From: Pseudomonas sp. KU26590
GTDB lineage: Bacteria > Pseudomonadota > Gammaproteobacteria > Pseudomonadales > Pseudomonadaceae
Length of the DNA: 64,000 nt
Assembly: GCF_026153515.1 (NCBI RefSeq)
Contig: NZ_CP110644.1
Coordinates: forward strand, 2,943,501 to 3,007,500
Direction of reading: 5' to 3'
Shown: one piece after another, positions 26,233 through 36,974 of the stretch
Layout: every line of letters starts with the position of its first letter
How positions within the stretch are numbered: the stretch's first letter is position 1
Program-made: the position numbers and the translations under genes
Notes under the pieces: generated by a model
Databases searched by the model: none
The model's input: only the letters and a program-made list of their open reading frames with translations
Told to the model about the DNA's origin: nothing

Positions 26233-28662
26233 TCAATCGACGACTGCCGGCGGCTGTTCCTTGGCCAGCCCGTCATTGATCAACACCATGCTCTGCGGTG
26301 CAGACAGCGCGATGCCCATTTCCCGCAGGCGTCCGAGCACGGTAAACAACAGGTCGCTGCGTGCACCGCCCACCGAGCGCGGGCTGTTCACGAAACCGCT
26401 GGCGCTGATGATCAGGCCGGTGTTGGTCAGGTCTTTAAAGGTGACCGACGGCGCTGGCGTATCGAGCACGGCTTCATGCTCGGTAAACGCCTGCAACAGC
26501 AGTTCGCGGATCTGCAAGACATCCGTTTCCAGCGGCAGCGTCAGGGAAATCCCGACGACGCCCAACGCGTTGCCCATGGTGACGTTGCGCACGTTCTGGG
26601 TAATGAACTGTGAGTTCGGGACGATCACCGTGGAGCGGTCGGACATCTGGATTTCGGTGGCACGCACGTTGATCCGGCGAATATCGCCCTCGACCCCGGC
26701 CAGGCTCACCCAGTCTCCAACCTTTACTGGCCGTTCGGTCAGCAGAATCAAGCCCGAGATGAAGTTCTGCACGATCGCTTGCAGACCAAAACCGATCCCC
26801 ACCGACAGCGCGCTGACGACCCAGGTCAGGTTGGTCAGGCTGATGTGCAGGGTGGACATCACCACCGCGACGACCAGCACGAAGCCGATGTACCCGATCA
26901 ACGTCACCAGGGAGGCCTGCATGCCGGCGTCCATGTTGGTTTCCGGCAGCAGGCGTTCGCCGAACCATTCCTTGAGCACGCGCACGCCCAGCAGGCCCGC
27001 TACCAGGCAACCCAGTGCCAGCAGGATGTCGCTTGGGACAATGTTCAGGGCGCCCAGGGATTTGTCGGTGACTTCCATGCGGGTGAAGCTTTCGAGCAAC
27101 TCGCCCGGGCTTGAACCGGAGGGCAGAAAAGCCAGCAGCACGGCGGCCAGCAGCAGCAAACTGCGGCCAACGCCCGCCAGAACGGTGCTCGCCTGGGCCT
27201 GATGGCGCGGGGATAGACCGAGCGCCGAACCCAGTGCCATGCCGCCCGGTTGCTTTGGCGACAGCAGGGTCTCGCAGACATCACCGAAGAACGCCACCAG
27301 CAGGTAAGCGGTGGACGCGACCACACTCATCCACAGCAGCTTGACCGCGAGGAAATAGGCCAGCGTCAGGTAGCCGCTTAACAACGCCAGCAGACTCAGG
27401 CCGACCCAGACCGCAACGACGAAGGGGATCAGCCCGGCAAGGCCGCCCGGGCGCTCCAATTCATGGCGACGGCGGGTGCGGCGGTAGCGCAGCAGACCGA
27501 AGAAAAACACCAGCGAAACCGCCAGCGCCGTCAGGCCGTTCACTGCAACAGTCAGCGCCAGGCTGCTGGCGATGACACTGTTGATCCGTTCCTGGGTGCC
27601 GATGATCATCAGCGCCAGGGCCAACACGGCCGGGAAGCGGCCCATGGCGGTGGCAATTTCGTCAGGAATGTTCGGCAGGCGCCACGACGGGTGCGGCAGC
27701 ATCAACAGCGCGCGGCCCAGGCCGACGATGAAAGCGCAGAAGGTGATCAGCGTTTGCAGTTGGTCGAGCAGATTGACCACGTCGTTACTGAGCACCGCAT
27801 TGCTGACAATGCCCCAACGCAGCAGGGAGGTGGCGGCGGTGATGGTGAGCACCGTCGACAGGCCGACGGCCAGTGCCAGGGCGCTGCGCCGCAGGCGGCC
27901 TTCGGGCAACCAGCGCACCATCAGGCGGATCAGCAGGCTCTCAAGCAGGCGGCGCACCACCACCCAGATCAGCAGCGCGCCGATGACGACGCTGGCAAAC
28001 AGCATGCGGTTGCCGGGCGCCAGTGCGCTGGTGAACACGCTGCGGACGTCGTCCAGCAGACCGTTCATGCGCCTCAGGTCGTCATCGGTCGGGCGAATCA
28101 GCGTGGACCAGAATGCCGAACTGAGGGGGCTTGCCGTGCGGGTGCTGATCTGTGAATCAAACAGGCTGCGGCGCAGGCTGAAGATCTGCGTGGCCAGGTC
28201 CCGTGCAGACTGACTCAAGGTATTGGTCTGCCGCTCGTCGCTGACCAGCGCGTTTTTCTGGGTGGTCAACGCCTTGCGCTGGCTGGTCAGGGTGGACGCT
28301 TCGTCCGGTTGCACCGGGCCCAGGATGTTCAGTTGATCGTTGAGGTGCTCGATGTCGACCGCCTGCTTGGCGATCAGATCATCGGCTTGCTTCTGCACCT
28401 GCAACGCGGCCTGGCGCAGGCTCGAGAGCAAGTCGTCATTGGCGCTCACGGTGACTTTTTGCCGGATCTGGTCGAGCTGCTCGCTCAGGTCATCCAGGCT
28501 CGGCGCCTCGGCTTCGGGCGTCGCATCACTCTGGCTGGCGGGCGGTGGTGTTGCCTGGGACGCGACCTGCGCCGCCGCTGCCTGTGCGAAAGCGGGCACG
28601 GCGACGCACAGCAACAGCGCGAGCACCCCAGCGTAGAAACGGTTCAACGTAGCGTGTTGCAT
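26233..28662 (-). CDS. MscS-family mechanosensitive channel with DUF3772 domain
   Basis: This 809-residue protein starts with a signal peptide (MQHATLNRFYAGVLALLLCV... ending AFA). A periplasmic coiled region of about 150 residues (DUF3772-like) follows, then many hydrophobic helices. The C-terminal MscS module has LSVGIGFGLQAIVQNFISG, the pore-lining helix pattern. ERPVKVGDWVSLAGVEGDI and DRSTVIVPNSQFI are the beta-domain motifs. Large MscS relatives of this kind (compare YbiO) act as osmotic safety valves in the inner membrane. Confidence 0.86.
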   Translation of the reverse strand: MQHATLNRFYAGVLALLLCVAVPAFAQAAAAQVASQATPPPASQSDATPEAEAPSLDDLSEQLDQIRQKVTVSANDDLLSSLRQAALQVQKQADDLIAKQAVDIEHLNDQLNILGPVQPDEASTLTSQRKALTTQKNALVSDERQTNTLSQSARDLATQIFSLRRSLFDSQISTRTASPLSSAFWSTLIRPTDDDLRRMNGLLDDVRSVFTSALAPGNRMLFASVVIGALLIWVVVRRLLESLLIRLMVRWLPEGRLRRSALALAVGLSTVLTITAATSLLRWGIVSNAVLSNDVVNLLDQLQTLITFCAFIVGLGRALLMLPHPSWRLPNIPDEIATAMGRFPAVLALALMIIGTQERINSVIASSLALTVAVNGLTALAVSLVFFFGLLRYRRTRRRHELERPGGLAGLIPFVVAVWVGLSLLALLSGYLTLAYFLAVKLLWMSVVASTAYLLVAFFGDVCETLLSPKQPGGMALGSALGLSPRHQAQASTVLAGVGRSLLLLAAVLLAFLPSGSSPGELLESFTRMEVTDKSLGALNIVPSDILLALGCLVAGLLGVRVLKEWFGERLLPETNMDAGMQASLVTLIGYIGFVLVVAVVMSTLHISLTNLTWVVSALSVGIGFGLQAIVQNFISGLILLTERPVKVGDWVSLAGVEGDIRRINVRATEIQMSDRSTVIVPNSQFITQNVRNVTMGNALGVVGISLTLPLETDVLQIRELLLQAFTEHEAVLDTPAPSVTFKDLTNTGLIISASGFVNSPRSVGGARSDLLFTVLGRLREMGIALSAPQSMVLINDGLAKEQPPAVVD

Positions 28663-28792
28663 TCGGGTTCCTTTGGGGCGTTAACCGGTTTTGCGATCTG
28701 ATCGTTTGGCGCAGTGGTCGAATGGCAGGCAGGGGCGCTCGACCATTCATGCGCGGGGGCGGATCATAGCAAAGTTGCGTCAGCACAACGCC

Positions 28793-29431
28793 TTCCCGGC
28801 TAAAGCCGGTCCCACAATGACGTTCCAGCACCAATCCCACCGGGTGCATGCGCTGCATTTAGTGGGACCGGCTTCAGCCGGGAAGAGGCCGGTTTGAACA
28901 CCCTCAATTCTGCAGCGTGACGCCTGACGCTTTCCCGGCTAAAGCCGGTCCCACAATGAAGTTCCAGCACCAATCCCACTGAATGCATGCGCTGCATTTA
29001 GTGGGACCGGCTTCAGCCGGGAAGGGGCCAGTCTGTGCACCGTCGAATTTGCAGTGTGGCGATCGACGCCTTCCCGGCTAAAGCCGGTCCCACAATGAAG
29101 TTCCAGCACCAATCACACTGAATGCATGCGCTGCTTTTAGTGGGACCGGCTTCAGCCGGGAAGAGGTCAGTGTGAACACCCTCAATCCTGCAGCGTGACG
29201 CCTGACGCTTTCCCGGCTAAAGCCGGTCCCACAATGAAGTTCCAGCACCAATCCCACCGGGTGCATGCGCTGCTTTTAGTGGGACCAGCGCCAATCACAC
29301 TGAATGCATGCGCTGCTTTTAGTGGGACCGGCTTCAGCCGGGAAGAGGTCAGTGTGAACACCCTCAATCCTGCAGCGTGACGCCTGACGCTTTCCCGGCT
29401 AAAGCCGGTCCCACAATGAGGTTCCAGCACC
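28793..29431. repeat. Tandem REP-doublet array, left part
   Basis: The element TTCCCGGCTAAAGCCGGTCC recurs at 28793, 28932, 29071, 29210 and 29390, the first four at exactly 139-bp steps. Each is followed about 70 bases later by the inverted form (GGACCGGCTTCAGCCGGGAA), giving REP doublets. The last interval is 180 bp because a 40-bp piece containing a truncated inverted REP (GTGGGACCAGCG, 29279) is inserted. Short reading frames containing AKAGPT are translations of these repeats, not genes. Confidence 0.92.
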
Positions 29432-29439
29432 TGTAGTGG

Positions 29440-30653
<1,214 letters not shown>

Positions 30654-30687
30654 TTATCGAGGTGTCCGGGGAAATTAGACCACTGCA

Positions 30688-30930
30688 ACCAATCCCACCG
30701 GGTGCATGCGCTGCTTTTAGTGGGACCAGCGCCAATCACACTGAATGCATGCGCTGCTTTTAGTGGGACCGGCTTCAGCCGGGAAGGGGCCAGTCTGTGC
30801 ACCGTCGAATTTGCAGTGTGGCGATCGACGCCTTCCCGGCTAAAGCCGGTCCCACAATGAGGTTCCAGCGCCAATCACACTGAATGCATGCGCTGCATTT
30901 AGTGGGACCGGCTTCAGCCGGGAAGGGGCC
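30688..30930. repeat. REP-doublet array, right part
   Basis: This is the continuation of the array at 28793-29431, split off by the IS3 element. It holds the truncated inverted REP (near 30720), a full inverted REP at about 30762, a direct one at 30832 and a last inverted one at 30902-30924. Spacer sequences (AATGCATGCGCTGC) are the same as on the left. Confidence 0.9.
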
Positions 30931-30967
30931 GGAGAGACCGTCCTCAACTTCCGGGCTGACACCCGAT

Positions 30968-32107
30968 TCAAATATCCGAAACGCTCACCCAACGCCTCTC
31001 TTTCGCCGCGATGCGAATCGCTGTGGCCAGGCGCTCGACCTCCATCGCTTGGGCAAAGTCCGTACCGTTGGAACCGTGCCCACCCAGCGCTTGAATCAGT
31101 TCGTACACTTCCAGCGTCTTGAGTTCGTTGTACCCCAGCTGATGCCCCGGCGCCGGGCAGAAAGACGCATACCCCGGTTGCGCAGGCCCCGCCAGAATCC
31201 GCTGAAACCCGTCGTGTCCCGGGGAGCCGGCCCGGAACAGCCGCAGCTCGTTCAAGCGTTCCTGATCAAACGACAACGTGCCTTCGGTGCCACCGATCTC
31301 GAAACTCAGGTGATTCTTGTAGCCATGCTTGAGCCAGCTGCTGCCAAAGGTACCCCGCGCGCCGTTGGCAAAACGCAGCAGCGCGTAGGTCTGGTCATCG
31401 ATGCTGATGGGCCGTTGCTCTTCACTGCCGCGGGTGGCCGGACGCTGCGGGTGCACCGTTTGCGAGTCTGCGCACACCGCTTCGATATCACCGAGCAGGT
31501 ACCGCGCCATCGCCAGCAAATGGCTGCCGAGGTCCGCCAGGGCGCCGCCGGCATGGGACGCTTCGCAGCGCCAGGACCACGGTGACAACCCATCGCCCAT
31601 GAAGTCCTCACTGAACTCCCCCTGAAAACTGACGATCCGCCCCAGCTCGCCGCTTTCAATCATCTGCTTCGCCAGCCCGATAATCGGGTTGTGCTGATAG
31701 TTGTAGCCCACCCGTGTCACGACGCCGGCCTTGAGCGCTGCGGCCTGCATCTCCCGCGCCTGGGCCAGACTCACCGCCAGCGGCTTCTCGCAATACACCG
31801 CCTTGCCCGCTTCAAGGGCCGCCATGGCCATGGGGAAATGCAGCAGGTTTGGCGTGGTGATCGCCACCAGATTGACCGCCGGATCGCTGATCAGCTGTTG
31901 CCAGTCGCCATGACTGCGCTCGAACCCCCAACTGGCTGCGCACTGTTGCGCGCGCGCAGCATCCGCATCGGCCAACGCGACAAGCTTGAGGTTGAAGGGA
32001 AGATCGAAGGTGGTGCGTGCGTTGTGGAACGCCAGGGCATGAGCCCGGCCCATGAAGCCCGTGCCGATAAGGCCAACGCCCAGTTCTGGAAGAGAATTCC
32101 CGCGCAT
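30968..32107 (-). CDS. Gfo/Idh/MocA-family oxidoreductase
   Basis: This 379-residue NAD(P)-dependent dehydrogenase has a Rossmann start (GVGLIGTGFMGRAHALAF, residues 10-27) and the family's EKPL motif (GKAVYCEKPLAVS near residue 105), whose lysine is a catalytic residue. The C-terminal alpha/beta domain carries DLGSHLLAMARYLLGD. Members oxidise sugars, inositols or their derivatives. The substrate is not deducible: the gene stands alone, with a REP-containing gap on one side and the REP array on the other. Confidence 0.85.
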   Translation of the reverse strand: MRGNSLPELGVGLIGTGFMGRAHALAFHNARTTFDLPFNLKLVALADADAARAQQCAASWGFERSHGDWQQLISDPAVNLVAITTPNLLHFPMAMAALEAGKAVYCEKPLAVSLAQAREMQAAALKAGVVTRVGYNYQHNPIIGLAKQMIESGELGRIVSFQGEFSEDFMGDGLSPWSWRCEASHAGGALADLGSHLLAMARYLLGDIEAVCADSQTVHPQRPATRGSEEQRPISIDDQTYALLRFANGARGTFGSSWLKHGYKNHLSFEIGGTEGTLSFDQERLNELRLFRAGSPGHDGFQRILAGPAQPGYASFCPAPGHQLGYNELKTLEVYELIQALGGHGSNGTDFAQAMEVERLATAIRIAAKERRWVSVSDI

Positions 32108-32225
32108 GACAGCGTGTCCTTTTAGACGTGTTGTTGTGCGGAAAATGTAGGCGGTTGGTGGCTCCCGATGGAATCTTTATTCCATCAGGAACACCTCAGT
32201 TTCACCTCATGGGCAGAGGGTGTGG

Positions 32226-32310
32226 GCGCGCGCTTGCCCGCGATTGCAGTGTGTCAGGCAATGAGCGGACATCAGATGCATCGAATTCGCGGGCAAGCGC
32301 GCTCCTACAG
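32226..32310. repeat. REP doublet
   Basis: GCGCGCGCTTGCCCGCGATT (32226-32245) faces its near-inverse TTCGCGGGCAAGCGCGCTCC (32286-32305), separated by about 40 bases. This is the second REP class of the window (GGAGCGCGCTTGCCCGCGA), lying between two minus-strand genes. Confidence 0.8.
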
Positions 32311-32326
32311 ATGATCGCTCAGCGGC

Positions 32327-33094
32327 TCAGGACAGGAACCCGCCGTCCACGTTCAACGCCACGCCTGTCGTGTAACTCGAGGCATCGCTGGCCAGGTACA
32401 ACACCGTCCCCGCCATTTCGCTCGGCGCCGCCACCCGCTTGAGGGGAATCTGCGCCAGGGCGGTGTTGAGGATCTTCTCGTTGTTCACCAGCGCCGAGGC
32501 GAATTTGGTGTCGGTGAGGCCGGGCAGCAGGGCGTTGCAACGGATGCCAAACTGCGCGCATTCCTTGGCGAACACCTTGGTCATGTTGATCACCGCTGCC
32601 TTGGTCACCGAATAGATGCCCTGATACACGCCAGGCGAGACGCCATTGATCGACGCCACGTTGATGATGCTGCCACCGCCGTGCTCGCGCATCAGCTTGC
32701 CGGCTTCCACCGACATGAAGAAGTAGCCGCGGATGTTCACGTCGACGGTCTTCTGGAACGCGCCCAGGTCAGTGTCCAGCACGTTGCAGAACTGCGGGTT
32801 GGTCGCCGCGTTGTTCACCAGAATGTCCAGCCGACCGAACTGCTCGCGGATCTGCGCGAACACCGCCGTGATCTGTTCCATTTCACCGATGTGGCAGGCA
32901 ATGGCGGTGGCCTGGCCGCCATCGGCGATGATCGCGTCCGCCACCCGCTGGCAGCCGTCGATCCTGCGGCTCGAGACGATGACATGGGCGCCTTGCTGGG
33001 CCAGCAGTTTGGCGATCGCCTCGCCGATGCCACGGCTGGCGCCCGAGACGAAAGCGATCTTGCCATCGAGGTCGAACAGTTGAGTCTTGGACAT
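32327..33094 (-). CDS. Short-chain dehydrogenase/reductase
   Basis: This 255-residue classical SDR starts at 33094 behind AAGGAAA; the frame open to 33139 would overlap the preceding gene. The cofactor motif GASRGIG is at residues 18-24, NNAATN is the structural motif, and the active site is completed by the Ser in INVASIN and YSVTK near 160. The C-terminus ends in TTGVALNVDGGFLS, typical of FabG-like enzymes. It lies 25 bases behind an APH-fold kinase gene and is probably cotranscribed, suggesting acyl-CoA or hydroxy-acid metabolism. Confidence 0.87.
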   Translation of the reverse strand: MSKTQLFDLDGKIAFVSGASRGIGEAIAKLLAQQGAHVIVSSRRIDGCQRVADAIIADGGQATAIACHIGEMEQITAVFAQIREQFGRLDILVNNAATNPQFCNVLDTDLGAFQKTVDVNIRGYFFMSVEAGKLMREHGGGSIINVASINGVSPGVYQGIYSVTKAAVINMTKVFAKECAQFGIRCNALLPGLTDTKFASALVNNEKILNTALAQIPLKRVAAPSEMAGTVLYLASDASSYTTGVALNVDGGFLS

Positions 33095-33119
33095 TGTTGT
33101 TTTCCTTGTCGTGTCGCAA

Positions 33120-34187
33120 TCAGAGGCTGGAACGCTCAATCACTTGCAGGGCCATGCGCTCGAGCAGGGAATTCATGTGAATGAACGGGGCGAAGCGCGT
33201 GTCCCGGGTCTGGCCGTGGAAGAAGCGGTAGTAGATTTGCTGGACGATGCCGGCCAGACGAAACAGACCGTAGGTGTAGTAAAAGTCGAAATTGTCGATG
33301 GGAATGCCGGAGCGCTCGGCGTAGTACGCCACGAACTGCTCGCGGGTGAGCATGCCCGGCGCATGGCTGGGCTGGCGCCGCATCAATTGCACGGGCGCCG
33401 GGTCATCCGCCTGAATCCAGTACGCGAGGCTGTTGCCCAAGTCCATCAGCGGATCACCCAGGGTGGTCAGCTCCCAGTCCAGCACGCCGATGATCTGCAT
33501 CGGGTTGTCAGGGTCGAGGATCACGTTGTCGAAGCGGTAGTCGTTGTGCACCAGGCTTGAAACGGGGTGGTCCGCCGGCTTTTTCTCGTCCAGCCACCGG
33601 GCGACCTTCTGCCAGCTTGGCGCATCGGCGGTGCGCGCTTTTTCGTAACGCTCGGTCCAGCCACGAATCTGCCGCTCAACGTATCCTTGGGGCTTGCCCA
33701 GATCGCCCAGCCCACAGGCGGTGTAATCCACCTGATGCAGTTCGACCAGCCGATCAATGAAGCTCTTGCACAGGGTTTCGGTCTGCGCGGCGTCGAGGTT
33801 CAGCCCGGCGGGCAGCTCCGAACGCAGGATGATGCCCTTGACCCGCTCCATCACGTAGAACTCGGCGCCGATCACGCTTTCGTCGGTGCAGTGCAGGTAC
33901 GCCTTGGGGCAATAAGGGAAGGCGTCGCGTAGCTGATTGAGGATGCGGAATTCGCGGCCCATGTCGTGAGCGCTTTTCGCCTTGTGACCGAACGGCGGGC
34001 GGCGCAAAACGAACTCTTGCTCGGGGTAATTCAGCAAGTACGTCAGGTTCGACGCGCCACCGGGAAACTGGCTGATCTGAGCGCTGCCGCTCAGGCCGGG
34101 GATATGGGCTTTCAGGTAAGGGTCGATCAGTGCAGCGTCGAGTTCTTCGCCGGATCGAACCTGGGTGGATTGGTCGGTGAGCGGCAT
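33120..34187 (-). CDS. APH-fold phosphotransferase (acyl-CoA-dehydrogenase-associated type)
   Basis: The 355-residue protein has the choline/aminoglycoside kinase fold. The Brenner-like catalytic motif is HNDYRFDNVIL near residue 211, and VIGVLDWELTTLGDP supplies the metal-binding aspartate. The N-terminal nucleotide region includes FPGGASNLTYLL. This subgroup (related to the N-terminal half of ACAD10/11 and to LvaA) phosphorylates hydroxyacyl-CoA compounds rather than antibiotics, so a resistance function is unlikely. An SDR follows it, and an SCP2 protein gene and a histidine phosphatase gene precede it. Confidence 0.83.
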   Translation of the reverse strand: MPLTDQSTQVRSGEELDAALIDPYLKAHIPGLSGSAQISQFPGGASNLTYLLNYPEQEFVLRRPPFGHKAKSAHDMGREFRILNQLRDAFPYCPKAYLHCTDESVIGAEFYVMERVKGIILRSELPAGLNLDAAQTETLCKSFIDRLVELHQVDYTACGLGDLGKPQGYVERQIRGWTERYEKARTADAPSWQKVARWLDEKKPADHPVSSLVHNDYRFDNVILDPDNPMQIIGVLDWELTTLGDPLMDLGNSLAYWIQADDPAPVQLMRRQPSHAPGMLTREQFVAYYAERSGIPIDNFDFYYTYGLFRLAGIVQQIYYRFFHGQTRDTRFAPFIHMNSLLERMALQVIERSSL

Positions 34188-34345
34188 GCGTATCCCTGCA
34201 GGTTATTTTGGTGGGACAGGATCATTGGCTAATCTAATGCTCCCCGGCGCCCGCGAACAAGGGCTATTGGCGTGGGTGTTACGGGGCAATCAGCCTCCCT
34301 GATTCACGGCTGCGGTCTTTGTCCTGCGCGCCTTCCGGCCGAAAA

Positions 34346-34374
34346 AAAACCGAAGCCAGGCAGCTTCGGTTTTT
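34346..34374. terminator. Bidirectional rho-independent terminator
   Basis: ACCGAAGC (34349-34356) pairs with GCTTCGGT (34363-34370). A-rich sequence lies on the left and a T-run on the right, so it can act on either strand; the relevant one here is minus, behind the SCP2 gene. Confidence 0.8.
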
Positions 34375-34393
34375 CGGCATGAGCACAGTTCCT

Positions 34394-34419
34394 TGTAGGA
34401 GCGCGCTTGCCCGCGATGC
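34394..34419. repeat. Single REP element
   Basis: TGTAGGAGCGCGCTTGCCCG and the bases after it form one copy of the second REP class, lying between the terminator and the SCP2 gene. No inverse partner is present nearby. Confidence 0.75.
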
Positions 34420-34487
34420 GGTCCATCAGCGACACAGCTGCCACAGACATACCTGGTATCCCGGGCAAAATGCCTGCACGAGCGTCC

Positions 34488-34802
34488 TCAGGAAGGGAAC
34501 AGCTCGCTCAGTTTCATTGCCAGCATCATGTCGCCTTCAGCGCGCAGTTTGCCGCCCATGAACGCCTGCATGCCGTCGGTCTCGCCGCTGACGATGCCTT
34601 CCAGGGTTTCGCCGTCCATCACCAGGGTGACTTGCGCGTCCGGGTTTTCGCCTTCCTGCAGTTCGCAGGTGCTGTCCTTGACGATCAGGGAGAAGTTCTT
34701 GGTTTCGTCGATGCGGAAACCGAACACCAGGTCCAGGCCCGCAGCGGCGGATGGGTTGAACTTGGCTTTCATGGCTTGGACGGCGTTTTCTACGGAGCTC
34801 AT
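34488..34802 (-). CDS. SCP2 sterol-binding-domain protein
   Basis: This 104-residue protein is one SCP2 lipid-binding domain: AGLDLVFGFRIDETKNFSLIV, then DAQVTLVMDGETLEGIVSGE, and the C-terminal GGKLRAEGDMMLAMKLSELF helix. Such small proteins bind lipids or acyl-CoA in the cytosol. It sits 57 bases behind a histidine phosphatase gene on the same strand and is probably part of the same acyl/hydroxyacyl-CoA gene set as the kinase and SDR beyond the terminator. Confidence 0.88.
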   Translation of the reverse strand: MSSVENAVQAMKAKFNPSAAAGLDLVFGFRIDETKNFSLIVKDSTCELQEGENPDAQVTLVMDGETLEGIVSGETDGMQAFMGGKLRAEGDMMLAMKLSELFPS

Positions 34803-34859
34803 GGTGTGATCCTTTTATATGAGTGATGACGAGCACTTTGCGGGTGCGATTGGCCGGGC

Positions 34860-35570
34860 TCAGCGGTAGGTGATGAGCTCCGGCGCCTTCATCAGTTGCA
34901 AGTGCGCGTAACTGTTGAAGGAAGCCAGGGACACCTCGCGCTCACGGAACTTCAGGTGATTGAGCGAGGTGTTGACGATGTGCCAGTTCATTTCAAAAGC
35001 CAGGGTGGCCGGCATTTGCGTGATCAGGTGGAGGAGGGCGGTGATGGTGCCGCCGGAGGTGAACACGGCGATGCGATCGCCGGGACCGGCGCTGTCGAGT
35101 ATCCCGCTCAGGCCGGCTTCAACCTGCTCGACGAAGGCCTGCCAGCTCTGCAGCGCGGCGGCATCGTGATCGCCCACCAGCCAGCGGCGAATGAGCGCGG
35201 CGAACAGGCGCTGGAACTCGGCGCGGTTGTTGGCGGCGTCACGCATGATCTCTAAGGCGTGGGGTTCTTCATCCAGCATCGCCGGGAGCAGGGCGCGAAT
35301 CACGCCTTCGGCGTTGAATTCGTTGAAGGCGATATCGGTCTCAAGTTCGGGTGTGGCGAGGCCGGCGGCGTTGAGCTGGGCGATCACCGTTTCGGCCGTG
35401 TGGCGCTGGCGAAACAGCGCGCCGCTGATGCAGCGGTCGAAGCTTAGACCCAGCTGGGCGAGGTGCGCGCCGAGGATTTCCGACTGGCGAAAACCGGTGG
35501 GCGACAGGACGTCGTAATCGTCCGCACCAAACGAGGCCTGGCCATGTCGTATGAGATAGATGCTGCCCAC
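34860..35570 (-). CDS. Histidine phosphatase family protein
   Basis: The 236-residue protein starts MGSIYLIRHGQASFG, with the RHG catalytic motif (phosphohistidine at residue 9). VFTSGGTITALLHLI replaces the usual second-histidine segment: the family's later His is not obvious there, so activity is likely but not certain. It is the first of the minus-strand group with SCP2, APH kinase and SDR. Its substrate is unknown. Confidence 0.8.
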   Translation of the reverse strand: MGSIYLIRHGQASFGADDYDVLSPTGFRQSEILGAHLAQLGLSFDRCISGALFRQRHTAETVIAQLNAAGLATPELETDIAFNEFNAEGVIRALLPAMLDEEPHALEIMRDAANNRAEFQRLFAALIRRWLVGDHDAAALQSWQAFVEQVEAGLSGILDSAGPGDRIAVFTSGGTITALLHLITQMPATLAFEMNWHIVNTSLNHLKFREREVSLASFNSYAHLQLMKAPELITYR

Positions 35571-35776
35571 GACCGCTTCACCCTGGCACGTTGAAAGTGC
35601 TGGGAGGTTATGAGGACGGCCCGCGGTCTGTCAATGAAAAAACATACGCTCGTTTGAATTGGCCGATCTGTCCCGTATTCCCCGTCTCGTCACTGGCCCG
35701 GCCACCGGCGCGCCGGTATGCTTGGCCCCATTCGCGATCCTCTGCCGAGGGTCTGCTGTACCGGTAAGGAGTTTCT

Positions 35777-36799
35777 GTGGAGTTCATTTTCGATTACGCC
35801 AGTTTCCTGGCAAAGACTGTCACCATCGTGATCGCGATCATTGTGGTGCTGGTGGTCATCGGCTCGATGCGCGGTCGCGGTCGTCGTGGTGCTGGCGGTC
35901 AGCTGCATGTCACCAAGCTCAATGACTTCTACAAAGGGCTGCGCGATCGCCTCGAAGGCTCGCTGCTGGACAAGGCCCGCCTCAAGGCGCTGCGCAAGTC
36001 GCAGGCCAAGGAGTTGAAGAAGGACAAGAAGTCCACCGAGGTCAAATCGCGGGTCTATGTGCTGGACTTCGACGGCGACATCAAGGCCTCGGCCACCGAG
36101 AACATGCGCAACGAGATCACCGCGCTGTTGAGCCTCGCTACGCCCAAGGACGAAGTCGTGCTGCGCCTCGAAAGCGGCGGCGGCATGGTGCACAGCTACG
36201 GTCTGGCGTCGTCGCAACTGGCGCGGATTCGTCAGGCGGGCATTCCGCTGACCGTTTGCATCGACAAAGTTGCGGCCAGCGGCGGCTACATGATGGCGTG
36301 CATCGGCACCCGGATCATCAGTGCGCCGTTCGCAATCCTGGGATCGATCGGCGTGGTGGCCCAACTGCCCAACGTCAATCGCCTGCTGAAAAAGCACGAC
36401 ATCGATTTCGAAGTGCTGACCGCCGGCGAGTACAAGCGCACGCTGACGGTGTTTGGCGAAAACACCGAGAAGGGCCGCGAGAAATTCCAGGAGGACCTGG
36501 ACATCACCCACGAGCTGTTCAAGAACTTCGTCGCCAGCTACCGCCCGCAATTGGAGATCGACGAAGTCGCCACCGGCGAGATCTGGCTGGGCATCGCGGC
36601 CAAGGACAAACTGTTGGTGGATGAGCTGAAGACCAGCGATGAATACCTGTCGGAGAAGGCCAAGACCGCCGAGGTGTTCCATCTGCACTACGCCGAACGC
36701 AAAAGCCTGCAGCAGCGCGTGGGCATCGCGGCGAGCACGTCGGTTGACCAACTGGTCACGGGGTGGTGGGGCAAGCTGACGCAACAGCGGTTCTGGTAG
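35777..36799 (+). CDS. sohB: Signal-peptide-peptidase-like S49 protease SohB
   Basis: The 340-residue membrane protease has an N-terminal helix (about 8-30), a basic linker, then the S49 domain. The catalytic serine lies in KVAASGGYMMACIG near residue 168 and the catalytic lysine in TAGEYKRTLT near 219, the Ser-Lys dyad of the family. The substrate-binding GGGMVHSYG loop is present. It faces the periplasm and probably clears signal peptides or misfolded membrane fragments. It is divergent from the histidine phosphatase gene across 206 bases. Confidence 0.92.
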   Translation: MEFIFDYASFLAKTVTIVIAIIVVLVVIGSMRGRGRRGAGGQLHVTKLNDFYKGLRDRLEGSLLDKARLKALRKSQAKELKKDKKSTEVKSRVYVLDFDGDIKASATENMRNEITALLSLATPKDEVVLRLESGGGMVHSYGLASSQLARIRQAGIPLTVCIDKVAASGGYMMACIGTRIISAPFAILGSIGVVAQLPNVNRLLKKHDIDFEVLTAGEYKRTLTVFGENTEKGREKFQEDLDITHELFKNFVASYRPQLEIDEVATGEIWLGIAAKDKLLVDELKTSDEYLSEKAKTAEVFHLHYAERKSLQQRVGIAASTSVDQLVTGWWGKLTQQRFW

Positions 36800-36820
36800 G
36801 TGAGCTGATGTGCATGAGTC

Positions 36821-36953
36821 TGTAGGAGCGTGGCTTGTCCCGCGATCGGTTGCGCAGCAGCCGCAATGGCAAGGTTTGCAAAGCTGACACACCGCGTTGA
36901 CCTGATCTACTGCCGCTTCGCGGCAGATCGCGGGACAAGCCACGCTCCTACAT
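36821..36953. repeat. REP doublet behind sohB
   Basis: TGTAGGAGCGTGGCTTGTCC (36821-36840) and its inverse GGACAAGCCACGCTCCTACA (36932-36951) form a REP doublet of a third sequence variant, separated by about 90 bases. Confidence 0.85.
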
Positions 36954-36974
36954 GAAGCGTTCACCTTTCCAATT

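Noticed and set aside
28526..29430. Several frames containing repeated AKAGPT or GTGFSRE segments
   Set aside because: These are direct translations of REP repeats and their spacers.
33120..34187. Aminoglycoside resistance kinase
   Set aside because: The APH-fold subgroup, with HNDYRFDN and WELTTLGDP, belongs to acyl-CoA-type kinases and lies beside SDR and SCP2 genes.
35690..36964. Long minus-strand frame covering sohB
   Set aside because: It is an antisense shadow; its translation is rich in His/Arg/Gln with no domain, while the plus strand encodes a complete S49 protease.
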